Part shown: positions 34,397 to 44,240 of the stretch, piece by piece
Layout: each line of letters opens with the position of its first letter
Numbering within the stretch: position 1 is the stretch's first letter
DNA from: Bacillus sp. AFS098217
Lineage (GTDB): Bacteria > Bacillota > Bacilli > Bacillales > Bacillaceae_G
Reading direction: 5' to 3'
DNA: 51,047 nt
NCBI RefSeq assembly: GCF_002551815.1
Contig: NZ_NVPR01000060.1
Span: forward strand, 1-51,047
The notes under the pieces: model-generated
What the model saw: only the letters and a program-made list of their open reading frames with translations
The model's database searches: none
Told to the model about the DNA's origin: nothing
Program-made: the position numbers and the translations under genes

Positions 34397-36865
34397 TTAT
34401 CGAATGGCTTTTACAACATCAAATTTCTCAAATGTAGCTGCTTTATTACCAACTAAATCTGATACTTCATACTTATCAGTTGGTTTAATTGTAATTGTCT
34501 TAGCTAGTTGATCGCTATTTAATGCATCTGTTAAAGTAAGTTTAATTTGGGTTTTATTTTCTCCCATTGCTTCCGTCACTTTAGCAGCATCAACTTGTAC
34601 ACCATCAACGAATACTGCATAATCAGCTACTGGCGTTTCCTCTACAACAGATGCTGGAAGTAAATCTTCGCTGAACGTTAATACAATATCATTGCCACTT
34701 ACTAATTCTGCTTTTTGCATAACTGGTGCAATATTCTCGTCTAGTTGTACAGATTTTGTTACTTTCTCTACATCAACGCCTGCCGCTGACTTAATTCCAG
34801 ATACCGTTAATTGGTAATCACCTGTTGCTTTAACAGATCCATCTTTAAGTGTTAACTCAACAACTGCAAATGTTTCTTCATTTGACTTTAATACAGCTTT
34901 CTCAACTGCAGCACCTTCAAGTTTATAGTTCTCAGCATTTGTCGCTGATGCCCCATCTACTTTACCGTCAAACGCTACAGTGATCACGTTTTTATCTTCA
35001 CTCACGCTAGTTGTCAGCTTTGTTGGCGCTACTTCATCACCACTGCGCACGAATTCAATTTCTTTTTCAGCACTTTGATTTTGTGCTTGTGACTTATCAG
35101 TTACAAATCCTTTTGGTAATTTAATTGTCCAAGTTCCTTTTATTGCTTCTGTTAGAGGAATTTTTACAATTTTATTATCTTTGCTATCAACAACTGGTGT
35201 AGCTTGGAAAGAGCCATCTGCTGTTACATAATCTTTCACATAAGTGCCATGGAAACGTTGTTCTTTACTGTCACTTAATGTTACTGGTTCAGAATATGTT
35301 ACAACTAAAACTTCTTTCCCATCTTCTTTAACAATTTTTTGATTTACTACAGTTGGAGCAACTTTATCAGTCGATACAACAAATTGTTTTGAATAGTCGT
35401 TTCCTTTATTTCCAACTAAATCTGTTAAACCAGTAATATCAATTTTGTTCACACCATCTTTAAAGTTTTCTGTATATGTGTAAACAAGTCCCTCTGCATC
35501 CGGTGTTCCTGCTACTATCTTTCCATTAATTTTCACAGTAGCCGCTTTTACTTTCTCAGAATATGTTACTTTTACTTGTGTATCCGAAATGACTTGAATA
35601 CCCTTTACTTCTGGAGCAACTTTATCTTCTTTCTTTTCTACTGGTACTTCAACTGGATTTGGCGTAATAAAGTTACCTGTAAAGTCTTTTGCACCAACAA
35701 ATGTAACTTTTACAGGAGTTGTACCTTCACCTGTTACTTTTGATAAATCAACTGTCGCAAAATCATTACCTTCTTTAAACGTAACATCTGCAGCCGTTAC
35801 GTTAGGATTATCTGTTGTTACCGTGCCAATTTCTTTTAAAGGCTCAGAGAATTTAATTTTTGCAGTATTGTTATCTGTGTAATCTACACCAGTCACAACA
35901 GGACGTGTTGTATCATTTACTGTAAAGAACCCGGCATATGAAGTTACTTCTTTACCATCTAACGTTTTTACACCAATAATTGTCGCTGCATACTTACCTG
36001 CAAAAATTTCATTTTCTCCAGCAGTAACTTTTAATGTTTTGCCGTCTTCACTTAATTTTGCTGTCGCTTTTTCTAGATTGATAGCTTTTGCATCGCCAAC
36101 TGCGCTAAATACAACTGTATCTTTTAATGTTTCAGTTTCTTTTGCCACTGTTTGTACATCAACTGGCTGTGTAAATTTCACTTCTACTTGCTTCGCATTT
36201 AATACATTTACAGCTTCCACTTTTGCTTCTTTTACTTCTTTTTTACCGTATTTCATGTCAGTTTTCGCAATAAATTGCGCTGCTTCAGCACGAGTTACAG
36301 CTTTATCAGGGGCCCAGCCATTGTCAGTTCCGTTAGAGATTTCTAATGCAACTAAAATGTTCGCATATTTCTCTCCCCAATGGTCTTTCAGATCAGCGAA
36401 TTTCGTTTCTGGATTCACAACTTTCGCGTCTAATTTGTAAGCTTTAACAAGCATAGACGCCATAGAAGCACGGTTGATTTTGTCCGATGGGTTGAATGCA
36501 CCATCACCGTTACCTTTGATCACACCAGCTTTTTCAACCGCAGCAATGTAAGGAGCTGCCCAGTTGTCTTTTGAATCTTCAAAAGATGGTTTTGCATCTT
36601 TGTCAATTTCTAAACCTAAAGTAATTGCCATAACTTTCGCAGCAGAAGCACGATCAATGTTTTCAGTTGGAGCGAAAGTACCATCTGGTTTACCGTTAAG
36701 AGCCCCTTTTTCTACTAAGTAGTTAATAGATTCAATACCCCAGTGATCTGCTGGTACATCCGGGAACGATTTACCTGCTGCCGCAGCTGGAGTTACTACA
36801 CCCGCTACCATTGCTGTTGCCATTGTGCCGGCAAGGACTTTATTGAAAGATTTTTTATTTGTCAT
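34397..36865 (-). CDS. SLH-domain S-layer-type protein (822 residues)
   Basis: The protein has a signal peptide (1-30), three SLH domains (about 31-210) and then five to six Ig-like strand domains of the SbsA/SwpA type. These show repeated phrases such as Val-Glu-Val-Lys-Phe-Thr-Gln-Pro-Val, Ala-Lys-Ile-Lys-Phe-Ser-Glu-Pro-Leu and Val-Thr-Tyr-Ser-Glu-Pro-Val. The tail is unlike my recollection of both Sap and EA1 of B. anthracis. It is close to the tails of other B. cereus/B. thuringiensis surface-layer proteins. The ATG at 36865 has AAAGGAGA. It is a single-gene unit between two other S-layer genes and is a likely alternative lattice subunit. Confidence 0.85.
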   Translation of the reverse strand: MTNKKSFNKVLAGTMATAMVAGVVTPAAAAGKSFPDVPADHWGIESINYLVEKGALNGKPDGTFAPTENIDRASAAKVMAITLGLEIDKDAKPSFEDSKDNWAAPYIAAVEKAGVIKGNGDGAFNPSDKINRASMASMLVKAYKLDAKVVNPETKFADLKDHWGEKYANILVALEISNGTDNGWAPDKAVTRAEAAQFIAKTDMKYGKKEVKEAKVEAVNVLNAKQVEVKFTQPVDVQTVAKETETLKDTVVFSAVGDAKAINLEKATAKLSEDGKTLKVTAGENEIFAGKYAATIIGVKTLDGKEVTSYAGFFTVNDTTRPVVTGVDYTDNNTAKIKFSEPLKEIGTVTTDNPNVTAADVTFKEGNDFATVDLSKVTGEGTTPVKVTFVGAKDFTGNFITPNPVEVPVEKKEDKVAPEVKGIQVISDTQVKVTYSEKVKAATVKINGKIVAGTPDAEGLVYTYTENFKDGVNKIDITGLTDLVGNKGNDYSKQFVVSTDKVAPTVVNQKIVKEDGKEVLVVTYSEPVTLSDSKEQRFHGTYVKDYVTADGSFQATPVVDSKDNKIVKIPLTEAIKGTWTIKLPKGFVTDKSQAQNQSAEKEIEFVRSGDEVAPTKLTTSVSEDKNVITVAFDGKVDGASATNAENYKLEGAAVEKAVLKSNEETFAVVELTLKDGSVKATGDYQLTVSGIKSAAGVDVEKVTKSVQLDENIAPVMQKAELVSGNDIVLTFSEDLLPASVVEETPVADYAVFVDGVQVDAAKVTEAMGENKTQIKLTLTDALNSDQLAKTITIKPTDKYEVSDLVGNKAATFEKFDVVKAIR

Positions 36866-36929
36866 CTTATGTATGTCTCCTTTAAAAAGAATATTTCTTG
36901 AAAATTATGTATTTTATGTAGCATAAAGG

Positions 36930-36967
36930 AAAAGCCCCGTAAAGCTGTTTGCTTTTCAGGGCTTTTC
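36930..36967 (-). terminator. terminator of the 1009-residue S-layer gene
   Basis: AAAAGCCC and GGGCTTTT close a stem with AAAGC/GCTTT inside. It is about 70 bases past the stop at 37037. Confidence 0.7.
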
Positions 36968-37036
36968 GATAGTATCTTTCAAACTTCATATGGCGACTAG
37001 CACCCGAATTATGAAGTAACACTTCACTTAATTTTA

Positions 37037-40000
37037 TTAAGCAGATACGACAATTTTATCTGTTGCTGCACCTTTAGTAATTGTAATAACTACTTTACCA
37101 GCATCAGCACCAGTACCTTCAGCTGCAGTTGCAGTTACACCAGTAGGTAATGTCGCTCCATTAATTGCTGTAGTTGCATTAGTTACAGTTTTAGCTGCAT
37201 CAGTATCCCAGGCAATGTTTAAAGCTTGAATTGCTGTTTTAGCATCAGCTACTGCTTTAGTGTCTGCTGCTGCTGTTCCTGCATCACCTAGTTCTTTTGC
37301 ATAGCCAGCATCATATTTGTATGTTGTAGCTTGAGTTGAAGAACCTTCTTTAGCTTTGTTATCAGCTAAGTCAACTACTGCAATTACTTTGTCAGTACCT
37401 TTTTGGTCTTCTTCAGGAACAACAGTAATTGTAGCTGCTTGTGATACGTTAACGTCTTGAGCTAATGTTAATACAAGTTTACGTTCTGCGTTAGTACCAG
37501 TAGTTACTGGAGCAACACTTGTAACTTTTACATCTGAACCGTTAACTTGAATAGCGAAGTCGTTCGCTGCTTTTGCAGCATCTGTTAATTTAACATTTTC
37601 ATTGAAAGTTAATTCTAACTTCTTAGTAGTTGTATTGTTTTGTACATCTTCAGTTCCTACATAGTAAATAGCAGAAGCTAATTCTGGTTTCACGTTATCT
37701 TTTACGTCAAATACTAACTCAGCTGGTGCTTTTGTTTGTAGTGAACCTACAATTTTTGAACCAGTTTGTGTTTTAACGTTTGTAGTGATACCAAATTTGT
37801 ACTTAGTAGAATTTTTGAATGTACCCTCTGGGAATGTTACACGTACAGTTTGACGGTCACCAACGAAGTCTGCTGTTGTACCTGCTGGTAATGCTTTACC
37901 ATCAAGTGTGTAGTTTGCAACATCACGAGCTGAATCATCCATTTTTGTATTATATTTAAATTCGATTGTGTTTTTAGCAGTTTCAACTGTTGTGTTACCA
38001 TTTTGTGTTGTATCAAATGTAAATTCAGTGTATTCGAAGTTAGCAGCATCTTTCTTACCAACTTTTACTGAGATTGCATCATTTTTGATAGTGTTTGCAA
38101 GGTATGTTGCTACGTTAGTACGGTCTTCTTTGTTTTTAAACTTGCCTGCTTTGAATTCTACTGTATATGGAGCAGCCTTCGCATCGATGTCATGTCCATA
38201 AATTGCTACAGTTTTACCATTAACGTCAGCATTTAAGTGTTCAACAACAATACCTTCGTTATCACGAACAACAAAGTCATCCGGATGAAGATCTGTTAAA
38301 GCATTGCCATCAAGATCTACTAATTCATTAGTGAAATTCACTAATAATACGTTGTGCTCTTGATCTACCATAGTGCTTTCAACTACTGGTTTAGTGTTTG
38401 ATTTTCCTAATGTTACAGATTGAGTAGATTTTTTACCAATTAAACCATCTGCTGTGAAGTTTTCAACTGTTACGCTTAAGTTAGCAGATGTTTCACCGTT
38501 ACGGTATAATGGGTTATCGTCATTACCATCTTTATCATCAGTAACTGTTACCCAAATACCTGGTTTAGATTTGTATGTTCCTACATATGCATCTACTAGA
38601 GTTTCAGGTGTGTTAACTGTACCATCATACTTAGCAGTATCCATAGCGAATTCATGGTTACCTTTGTTTACAGTAACTTTAGAGTTTTGGTTTAACTCTA
38701 CAGCTGTGTTTGTGTAAAGGAAGAAACGGTTAGCATTTACTGCTTCCACACCTGTTACTTCTGGAGTTGTTACTGCATCAGTAATTGTGTAAGTGCCTGA
38801 TACAACGCTAGCTACTTTTGCATAATCTTTAGCAGTTTCAGCTACATCAAAGACTACAACTTCATGGCTACCTTTTGTCTTAGCTGATTTTTCTTCGTCA
38901 GCATTTAGTGCAACTGTATATTTGTAGCTACCAGCTTTACCTAAGTATTCTACATTTTCTTTTTTAGCATCAACAGGTTTTAAATCTGTAGCAGCTAAAG
39001 CAACGCCATCAACTTTAACTAAAGTTACATCTTTGTTTCCTGCTTTGTAAGAGTTTACTGGGCGATCAAATGTAAGCTCTAAGTTGCTGCCTTTTTTAGC
39101 TACAGATACTAAAGCAGGTGCTGCAGTTTCAGCGAAAGTCATTTCATTTGAAACAAATTTAGCAAATTGCTTTCCGTCTTTTGTTTTAATATCATTATTT
39201 GTTTGGATAACATATTTGTCACCATTTTGGAATGCAACTTTTGTTTGGTCAAGTAATAAAGTTGCAGACTTTCCATCTTCTGAAACAGTGATATTTTGAA
39301 TATCAGTGATGTCATTGTTGTTAACTTTTAGTTGATAGTTTGCTGCTTTTTCAGCAGAATCTTTATCAACAGCTGTGTTGAATGTTACTTTAATTTCAGA
39401 AGCGTTAATCGCGCTTACAGATTCAACTTTAGCTTCTTTCGCTTGTTCTTTAGCGTATTTTGCATCAGTTTTTGCAATGAATTGAGCAGTTTCTGCACGA
39501 GTTACAGCTTTGTTAGGAGCCCAACCGTTGTCAGTTCCGTTAGAGATTCCTAATGCTACTAAGATGTTAGCATCTTTCTCTCCCCAATGTCCTTTAAGGT
39601 CATCAAATTTAGTTTCTGCATTTGGAGCGTCTAATTTGTAAGCTTTTACAAGCATAGATGCCATAGAAGCACGGTTGATTTTGTCGTCTGGTTTGAATGA
39701 ACCTTGACCGTCACCGATGATTACGCCAGCTTTTTCAACTGCAGCGATGTAAGGAGCTGCCCAGTGGTTTTTTGCATCTTCGAAAGATGGTTTTGCATCT
39801 TTGTTGATTTCTAAACCTAAAGTAACTGCCATGATTTTCGCAGCAGAAGCACGATCGATTTCTTCAGTTGGACCGAAAGTGCCGTCTGGTTTACCGTTAA
39901 TAGCACCTTTGTCTACTAAGTAGTTAATAGAGTCAGCAGCCCAGTGATCTGCTGGTACGTCTGGGAACGATTTACCTGCTGCTGCAGCTGGAGTTACTAC

Positions 40001-40066
40001 ACCTGCTACCATTGCTGCTGTCATTGTTCCAGCGATGATTTTGTTGTAAGACTTATTCTTTGCCAT
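37037..40066 (-). CDS. SLH-domain S-layer-type protein (1009 residues)
   Basis: From the ATG at 40066, with AAAGGAGG upstream, the protein has a signal peptide (1-30), three SLH domains (about 31-210) and about 700 residues of strand-rich Ig-like repeats. The last 80 residues are an Ala/Thr/Asp-rich, low-complexity region with repeated Ala-Asp-Thr-Lys and Thr-Ala-Ile segments. It is longer than usual Sap/EA1 (about 810-860). Its position next to csaB is that of sap in B. anthracis, but the tail is different. An ATG at 40132 is rejected for lack of a ribosome site and because Met-Ala-Lys is the conserved opening. It is a likely major or conditional S-layer subunit. Confidence 0.87.
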   Translation of the reverse strand: MAKNKSYNKIIAGTMTAAMVAGVVTPAAAAGKSFPDVPADHWAADSINYLVDKGAINGKPDGTFGPTEEIDRASAAKIMAVTLGLEINKDAKPSFEDAKNHWAAPYIAAVEKAGVIIGDGQGSFKPDDKINRASMASMLVKAYKLDAPNAETKFDDLKGHWGEKDANILVALGISNGTDNGWAPNKAVTRAETAQFIAKTDAKYAKEQAKEAKVESVSAINASEIKVTFNTAVDKDSAEKAANYQLKVNNNDITDIQNITVSEDGKSATLLLDQTKVAFQNGDKYVIQTNNDIKTKDGKQFAKFVSNEMTFAETAAPALVSVAKKGSNLELTFDRPVNSYKAGNKDVTLVKVDGVALAATDLKPVDAKKENVEYLGKAGSYKYTVALNADEEKSAKTKGSHEVVVFDVAETAKDYAKVASVVSGTYTITDAVTTPEVTGVEAVNANRFFLYTNTAVELNQNSKVTVNKGNHEFAMDTAKYDGTVNTPETLVDAYVGTYKSKPGIWVTVTDDKDGNDDNPLYRNGETSANLSVTVENFTADGLIGKKSTQSVTLGKSNTKPVVESTMVDQEHNVLLVNFTNELVDLDGNALTDLHPDDFVVRDNEGIVVEHLNADVNGKTVAIYGHDIDAKAAPYTVEFKAGKFKNKEDRTNVATYLANTIKNDAISVKVGKKDAANFEYTEFTFDTTQNGNTTVETAKNTIEFKYNTKMDDSARDVANYTLDGKALPAGTTADFVGDRQTVRVTFPEGTFKNSTKYKFGITTNVKTQTGSKIVGSLQTKAPAELVFDVKDNVKPELASAIYYVGTEDVQNNTTTKKLELTFNENVKLTDAAKAANDFAIQVNGSDVKVTSVAPVTTGTNAERKLVLTLAQDVNVSQAATITVVPEEDQKGTDKVIAVVDLADNKAKEGSSTQATTYKYDAGYAKELGDAGTAAADTKAVADAKTAIQALNIAWDTDAAKTVTNATTAINGATLPTGVTATAAEGTGADAGKVVITITKGAATDKIVVSA

Positions 40067-40599
40067 TTTATGTATTTCCTCCTTTGGGAATTTAATACTA
40101 ATTTCACAAATTATGAAATTAGTAGACATCATGTGGTAAAAAATTTCTTTAAAGGAAAATAAAAACTACATTACCAAAATATGATTCAACTACATAATAC
40201 ACCATTTTTGTACTTTTTCAAACATTTTTCAACATCAAAATTCGACAAAAAGGGTGTGATTCGTCATCATATTTATCTATTACGCTATTTTCCTGTTCAA
40301 AAATATATTAAGAATTGTATTCGATTACATCCAACATTCTAACATTCTAAATATATCTATATGGCATTATATCAAACACGCGCTTCGGATTGCAATATTT
40401 AATTATAAACATATTTCTACATAATTCGACATGAAAACATCTTTTTTCGACATTTTTCGAGTTTTTTTATTAAGTAAGCCCTTTCATCTTTCGACAAATT
40501 TCCTTCTTCTGTAAATTCCAAATAAAGTCACGTAGTTTCTTAAAAAATACGATGTTTTTAAAGCTTGTTTCGTCCTGTTTTACAGGTTCTTTTTTATTT
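40067..40599. other. upstream region of the 1009-residue S-layer gene
   Basis: About 530 AT-rich bases have no credible gene. An imperfect inverted repeat around TTTCATAATTTGTGAAATT lies near 40100-40125, just before the ribosome site, and could fold at the 5' end of the message. No promoter can be named with confidence. Confidence 0.4.
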
Positions 40600-40794
40600 A
40601 TATATATCTATTTTATTTTCCAGAATATAAGTCGCGGCTATGAAGAACAAAATGTGCCCTCCACTCGTTTGCTCTTTCTGTTCTTACTTCGCATGTGGCA
40701 GAAATAGGCACTGACCGCTTCTATGCATGGCCAGATCCTCTCTCCCACCTAAAAAGAGGATTTTTTGTCGGTTTTTTAATTGATGTATATATAG
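40600..40794 (+). repeat. interspersed MITE-like repeat, copy I
   Basis: Chimeric copy. The left third (TTCCAGAATATAAGTCGCGG, GCTATGAAGAACAAAA) is of the H/J subtype. The rest (CTCGTTTGCTCTTTCTG, CTTCGCATGTGGCAGAAA) is of the A-G subtype. Confidence 0.8.
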
Positions 40795-40800
40795 TACGTA

Positions 40801-40820
40801 AAAAAAAGAGGGTGCCCTCT
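40801..40820 (-). terminator. terminator overlapping the csaB stop
   Basis: AGAGGGTGCCCTCT (40807-40820) is a perfect short stem and is followed on the reverse strand by seven T residues. It overlaps the last codon of csaB (stop at 40819-40821). Confidence 0.65.
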
Positions 40821-41925
40821 AAAAGCTCGATTTACTCTCACTTTTACGACACTCTCTTGTTTTTAAATCTTGGATAATATATTTTGATGCCTTTGAAATT
40901 TGCAGGCGCAGTTCATTTACTCGTTGTCCTAATCCATACTGCACATTTTCTGTTTGCTGAAGTTGTTTGATTGCCATATTGTATAGCGTTTCAGCGGTCC
41001 AATCCCCATCTACATTCCCTATGATCGGCTGATTCACCTGTTGTAAGAAGGAATCAATCTTTGGATCATATGAAATGCCGATCATTGGTGTGTTTGCAAC
41101 AGCGGATAAAATAAGGGCGTGAAGACGCATCCCTATTAGAAGAGAACACTCTGACAAAATAGATATTTTCTCATAAATATCCATCTGGTACGGGAGCATA
41201 TGTGCTTCTTCTCCCATTAGATTGATAATGTCTCTCGATGCACTTTGGTCAAAGGGACCATGCATAGGCACAAAGAGAATGTGATACCCTTCTCTCTTCA
41301 GCTTTTTTAATGTTTCAGCCAACTTTCTTAAGTAATCTTCTTTTGCATCCCAATACCGAACACTAACAGCAATTACTTTTCCTTGCACAGAATGTTTTTG
41401 TAACCAATTTGTTGTTCCTTCAGGCTGACACGCTAGTACTGGATCTGGAACAAGTTCAATGTCTTTTTTTATACCAATTTCTTTTAAGTATAAAAAAGAA
41501 TCTTCATCACGAACTGATACATATTCTGCTTTCGATACATGCCACTTCACCAATAGACGATTTTGTCTCTTTGTAATCGGGCCAATCCCTTGTGCATAAA
41601 TGTAATATGGCTTCTTCAAAAAACGTGCCAGGCGCATAATGCCAGTATAGTATAAAATACTTTTAATGCTTGTCTTATCTTGCAAGAGGCTGCCACCGCC
41701 GCTAATTAAACCATCACTTTTTTTTATCTCTCGATAAATTGCTTTTATATCCCATCGATTTACTGCTTCTACACCGTACATTTTCCTCGTATAATCAGGG
41801 TCATTTGAAAGTACAACAAGTTCAAGAGTTGGTTCCTCTTCATGCAACGCTTTAATAATTGAATGCAAAATCGCTTCGTCCCCAACATTATAAAAACCAT
41901 AGTATCCTGATAAAACTAACCGCAC
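40819..41925 (-). CDS. csaB: polysaccharide pyruvyl transferase CsaB
   Basis: From the GTG at 41925, preceded by GGAGGAGA, the protein is 368 residues, the usual CsaB length. It begins Val-Arg-Leu-Val-Leu-Ser-Gly-Tyr-Tyr-Gly-Phe-Tyr-Asn-Val-Gly-Asp-Glu-Ala. Ser-Gly-Gly-Gly-Ser-Leu-Leu-Gln-Asp lies near residue 80, with a GT-B-like second half (Gly-Met-Arg-Leu-His near 265). It adds ketal pyruvate from PEP to the SCWP terminus, the modification SLH domains need for binding. Farther starts up to 41955 lack a ribosome site. It follows csaA on the same strand with a truncated repeat between them. Confidence 0.92.
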   Translation of the reverse strand: MRLVLSGYYGFYNVGDEAILHSIIKALHEEEPTLELVVLSNDPDYTRKMYGVEAVNRWDIKAIYREIKKSDGLISGGGSLLQDKTSIKSILYYTGIMRLARFLKKPYYIYAQGIGPITKRQNRLLVKWHVSKAEYVSVRDEDSFLYLKEIGIKKDIELVPDPVLACQPEGTTNWLQKHSVQGKVIAVSVRYWDAKEDYLRKLAETLKKLKREGYHILFVPMHGPFDQSASRDIINLMGEEAHMLPYQMDIYEKISILSECSLLIGMRLHALILSAVANTPMIGISYDPKIDSFLQQVNQPIIGNVDGDWTAETLYNMAIKQLQQTENVQYGLGQRVNELRLQISKASKYIIQDLKTRECRKSESKSSF

Positions 41926-42035
41926 TCTTAATCTCCTCCAACATTCCGCAATCAACTCTTTTTATACTTGAACAAATTGCCATCAACTCCTCATCTGAAA
42001 AGGTTTGATAACGTAAGATTATTTTCTCGCTCAAA

Positions 42036-42180
42036 CTATAGAAATCCATTTTCATTTTTCGACATCTAAAACCCTGCATGCGGCAGAAAAAGGCTCTGAC
42101 CGCTTCTATGTATGGCCAGATCCTCTCGCCCACCTAAAAAGAGGCGGTTTATGTCATTTTTTAATTTGATGTATATATAT
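42036..42180 (+). repeat. interspersed repeat, copy K (internally deleted), in the csaA-csaB gap
   Basis: About 145 bases. It joins the left-end segment directly to the GCGGCAGAAAAAGG segment, so about 50 core bases are missing, probably between two GCATG/GCATGxGGCAG-like sites. One end abuts the csaA stop codon (42182-42184). Confidence 0.75.
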
Positions 42181-42181
42181 A

Positions 42182-43702
42182 TCATTTACGCCAAAATGGG
42201 ATTTGTTCTTTCGTTATCCATCTTAATTTCAATGCACAAATTACATATAACAATGAAACAGCACTCATTGCTAGGGCGCTAAATAACAATGCAACTAATC
42301 GTGAAGTTGTTACATTTACTATAGTAGATACCTCATATATCCCTGCTCCAAGGATACAAGATATAATAATTACAGATAAAAATTCCTTCATTTCAATTGA
42401 ATAAGCAAGGTATTTTCGTATATAGATATAATTTACAATACAGATTACCATATATGTGACAAATGTACTATACGCCGCTCCATCTATTCCAAACTTTCCA
42501 ACAAACGCTATATTTAATACTACTTTCATACAGCTTGCCCCAATAACAATCCATGCGGCTTGCATCGAGCGGTTGATTCCTTGCAAAATTCCTGTTGATA
42601 ATACCATAAATGATGTGAAATACGAACTACCAATCATGATAGCTAACATGCCGCTTCCTTTTGCATCTGTAAACAAGCCAATATTTAATGGAACTGTTAA
42701 TGCAATCAGCCATATTGTCAGCGGCGCAGTAATAACATGTGCGAATTGATTTGTACGCTGCACAGTCATCTTCGCTAGCTCAGCATCCTTTTTTGCTAAA
42801 GCTGATGTTAATAACGGAATGAGCGGAAATACGATTGCACTTGCAAAGACGACAATTAGTTGCATAAATGCAAACCCGCGGCTATATATACCAAATTGCG
42901 CTTGCATTGTGATTGATGATTCATCTAACACATGCGGAATTGTTATAGAATCAATTAAATTTAAAAGAGGCATGGATAATGCACCAATCGCAATTGGAAT
43001 CGATACGCGCAGTATCTTTTTCCCATCCCTCTTGAAGTCTTGAAATGAGTATGCTTTTGTCTTGTAACGATACGAACTTTTCACATATGTCCATCTTAAA
43101 TAAAAGAGTGAAGAAAGAACACCTAGAAATGAGCCAACCATCGCTCCGCCCGTTATAACACTGCTGCTTTCCTTCATCATGACAAGTGCATAAGCGATTG
43201 TTAACATGAAAATCACGCGAACAAATTGCTCAATCACTTGTGATGAACCGGTTGGTACCATATCACCAAACCCTTGAAAGTACCCGCGATATACCGCCAT
43301 ATATGGTGCAAGTAAAAGCGCAAATGATGTAATCACTAATGAAAGCCTAGTCTCTTGTCCTCCAAGCATTTCTGCGATTTGATTAGACCATAGGATGATA
43401 ATGCTAAACCCTAACGTTCCACATACAATACCTATAATAGAAGCGGACGTAAATAATTTAGCGATTCCTTCTTGATCATTTTTTTCGTGCAGCTCTGCAA
43501 CCAATTTTGAGATTGCCAGGGGAACCCCTGCTACTGATAACGTTAAAGCTATCATATACACCGGAAAAACGAGGCGAAAAATTCCAAGAACCTCATCTCC
43601 TGCAATATTTTGTAACGGTATTTGAAAGAAACTTCCAAGCAGCTTCGATAAAAAGGTTGTAATTGTTAAAATGGCTGCTCCTTTTACGAACTTTTTATTC
43701 AT
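42182..43702 (-). CDS. csaA: polysaccharide flippase-type protein CsaA
   Basis: The 506-residue protein has about fourteen membrane segments and the N-terminal Gly-Ala-Ala-Ile-Leu-Thr-Ile-Thr-Thr-Phe-Leu-Ser-Lys of the MOP/SpoVB-type flippases. In B. cereus-group S-layer loci the gene before csaB encodes this membrane protein and is called csaA. It is thought to move SCWP or its lipid-linked precursor across the membrane. The ATG at 43702 is clear; its ribosome site is a modest GAGAAGGAAAAT. It is the first gene of the csaA-csaB operon and divergent from secA2. Confidence 0.88.
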   Translation of the reverse strand: MNKKFVKGAAILTITTFLSKLLGSFFQIPLQNIAGDEVLGIFRLVFPVYMIALTLSVAGVPLAISKLVAELHEKNDQEGIAKLFTSASIIGIVCGTLGFSIIILWSNQIAEMLGGQETRLSLVITSFALLLAPYMAVYRGYFQGFGDMVPTGSSQVIEQFVRVIFMLTIAYALVMMKESSSVITGGAMVGSFLGVLSSLFYLRWTYVKSSYRYKTKAYSFQDFKRDGKKILRVSIPIAIGALSMPLLNLIDSITIPHVLDESSITMQAQFGIYSRGFAFMQLIVVFASAIVFPLIPLLTSALAKKDAELAKMTVQRTNQFAHVITAPLTIWLIALTVPLNIGLFTDAKGSGMLAIMIGSSYFTSFMVLSTGILQGINRSMQAAWIVIGASCMKVVLNIAFVGKFGIDGAAYSTFVTYMVICIVNYIYIRKYLAYSIEMKEFLSVIIISCILGAGIYEVSTIVNVTTSRLVALLFSALAMSAVSLLYVICALKLRWITKEQIPFWRK

Positions 43703-44053
43703 TTTCCTTCTCTTTTCTTTCTATATATATTCCCAATCCATGCAGCTTCATCACAACATACCCTATATATACAAGATGATAATCCTAAAGTACCACATGG
43801 TTTTTTCTTATAAGTTAGGAAGTAAAATTTACACTATTTTCGTTCCAATCGAACAAAGATAACTACCTATAAAGAACCTTATTGACGTATTCTTCCGTCA
43901 TCAGGAATAAAGTCTTTTCATAAATAGAAGTTTCACTCTACCTCATTAAGTTATCATAACAAATTTCTCATATGTTGAATACTCTCTTTCTTTTTTTCCA
44001 TTTAAAAAATCCAAATGACATAACCAGTGCAACATAGTGTTATATTTTGGAAT

Positions 44054-44179
44054 CTATATTTTTGTCCATTTTTCAACATATCAGTTGTTGGAAAACTTCT
44101 ATACATGGCCAGATGCTCTTCCCCCTCTAAAAAGAACGGTTTTTTTATGCCGGTCTTTCAACTTGTATTTATATACTGT
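44054..44179 (+). repeat. degenerate interspersed repeat, copy L
   Basis: A partial copy keeps the CTTCTATACATGGCCAGATG and CTAAAAAGAACGG segments and a TATATAC end. The left and core parts are lost. It lies 60 bases before the secA2 start. Confidence 0.65.
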
Positions 44180-44240
44180 TCCCTTCTCGACATGTGCTAT
44201 AATGAAGCTATTGTTGTTAGTAAGAGGAGTGTTACAAAGC

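Noticed and set aside
40695-40877. 60-codon forward frame
   Set aside because: It starts inside repeat copy I and ends inside csaB; a shadow of repeat sequence.
44037-44240. Extended N-terminus of SecA2
   Set aside because: The extra 68 codons are encoded by repeat copy L and have no ribosome site; the ATG at 44241 has TAAGAGGAG and gives the expected length.
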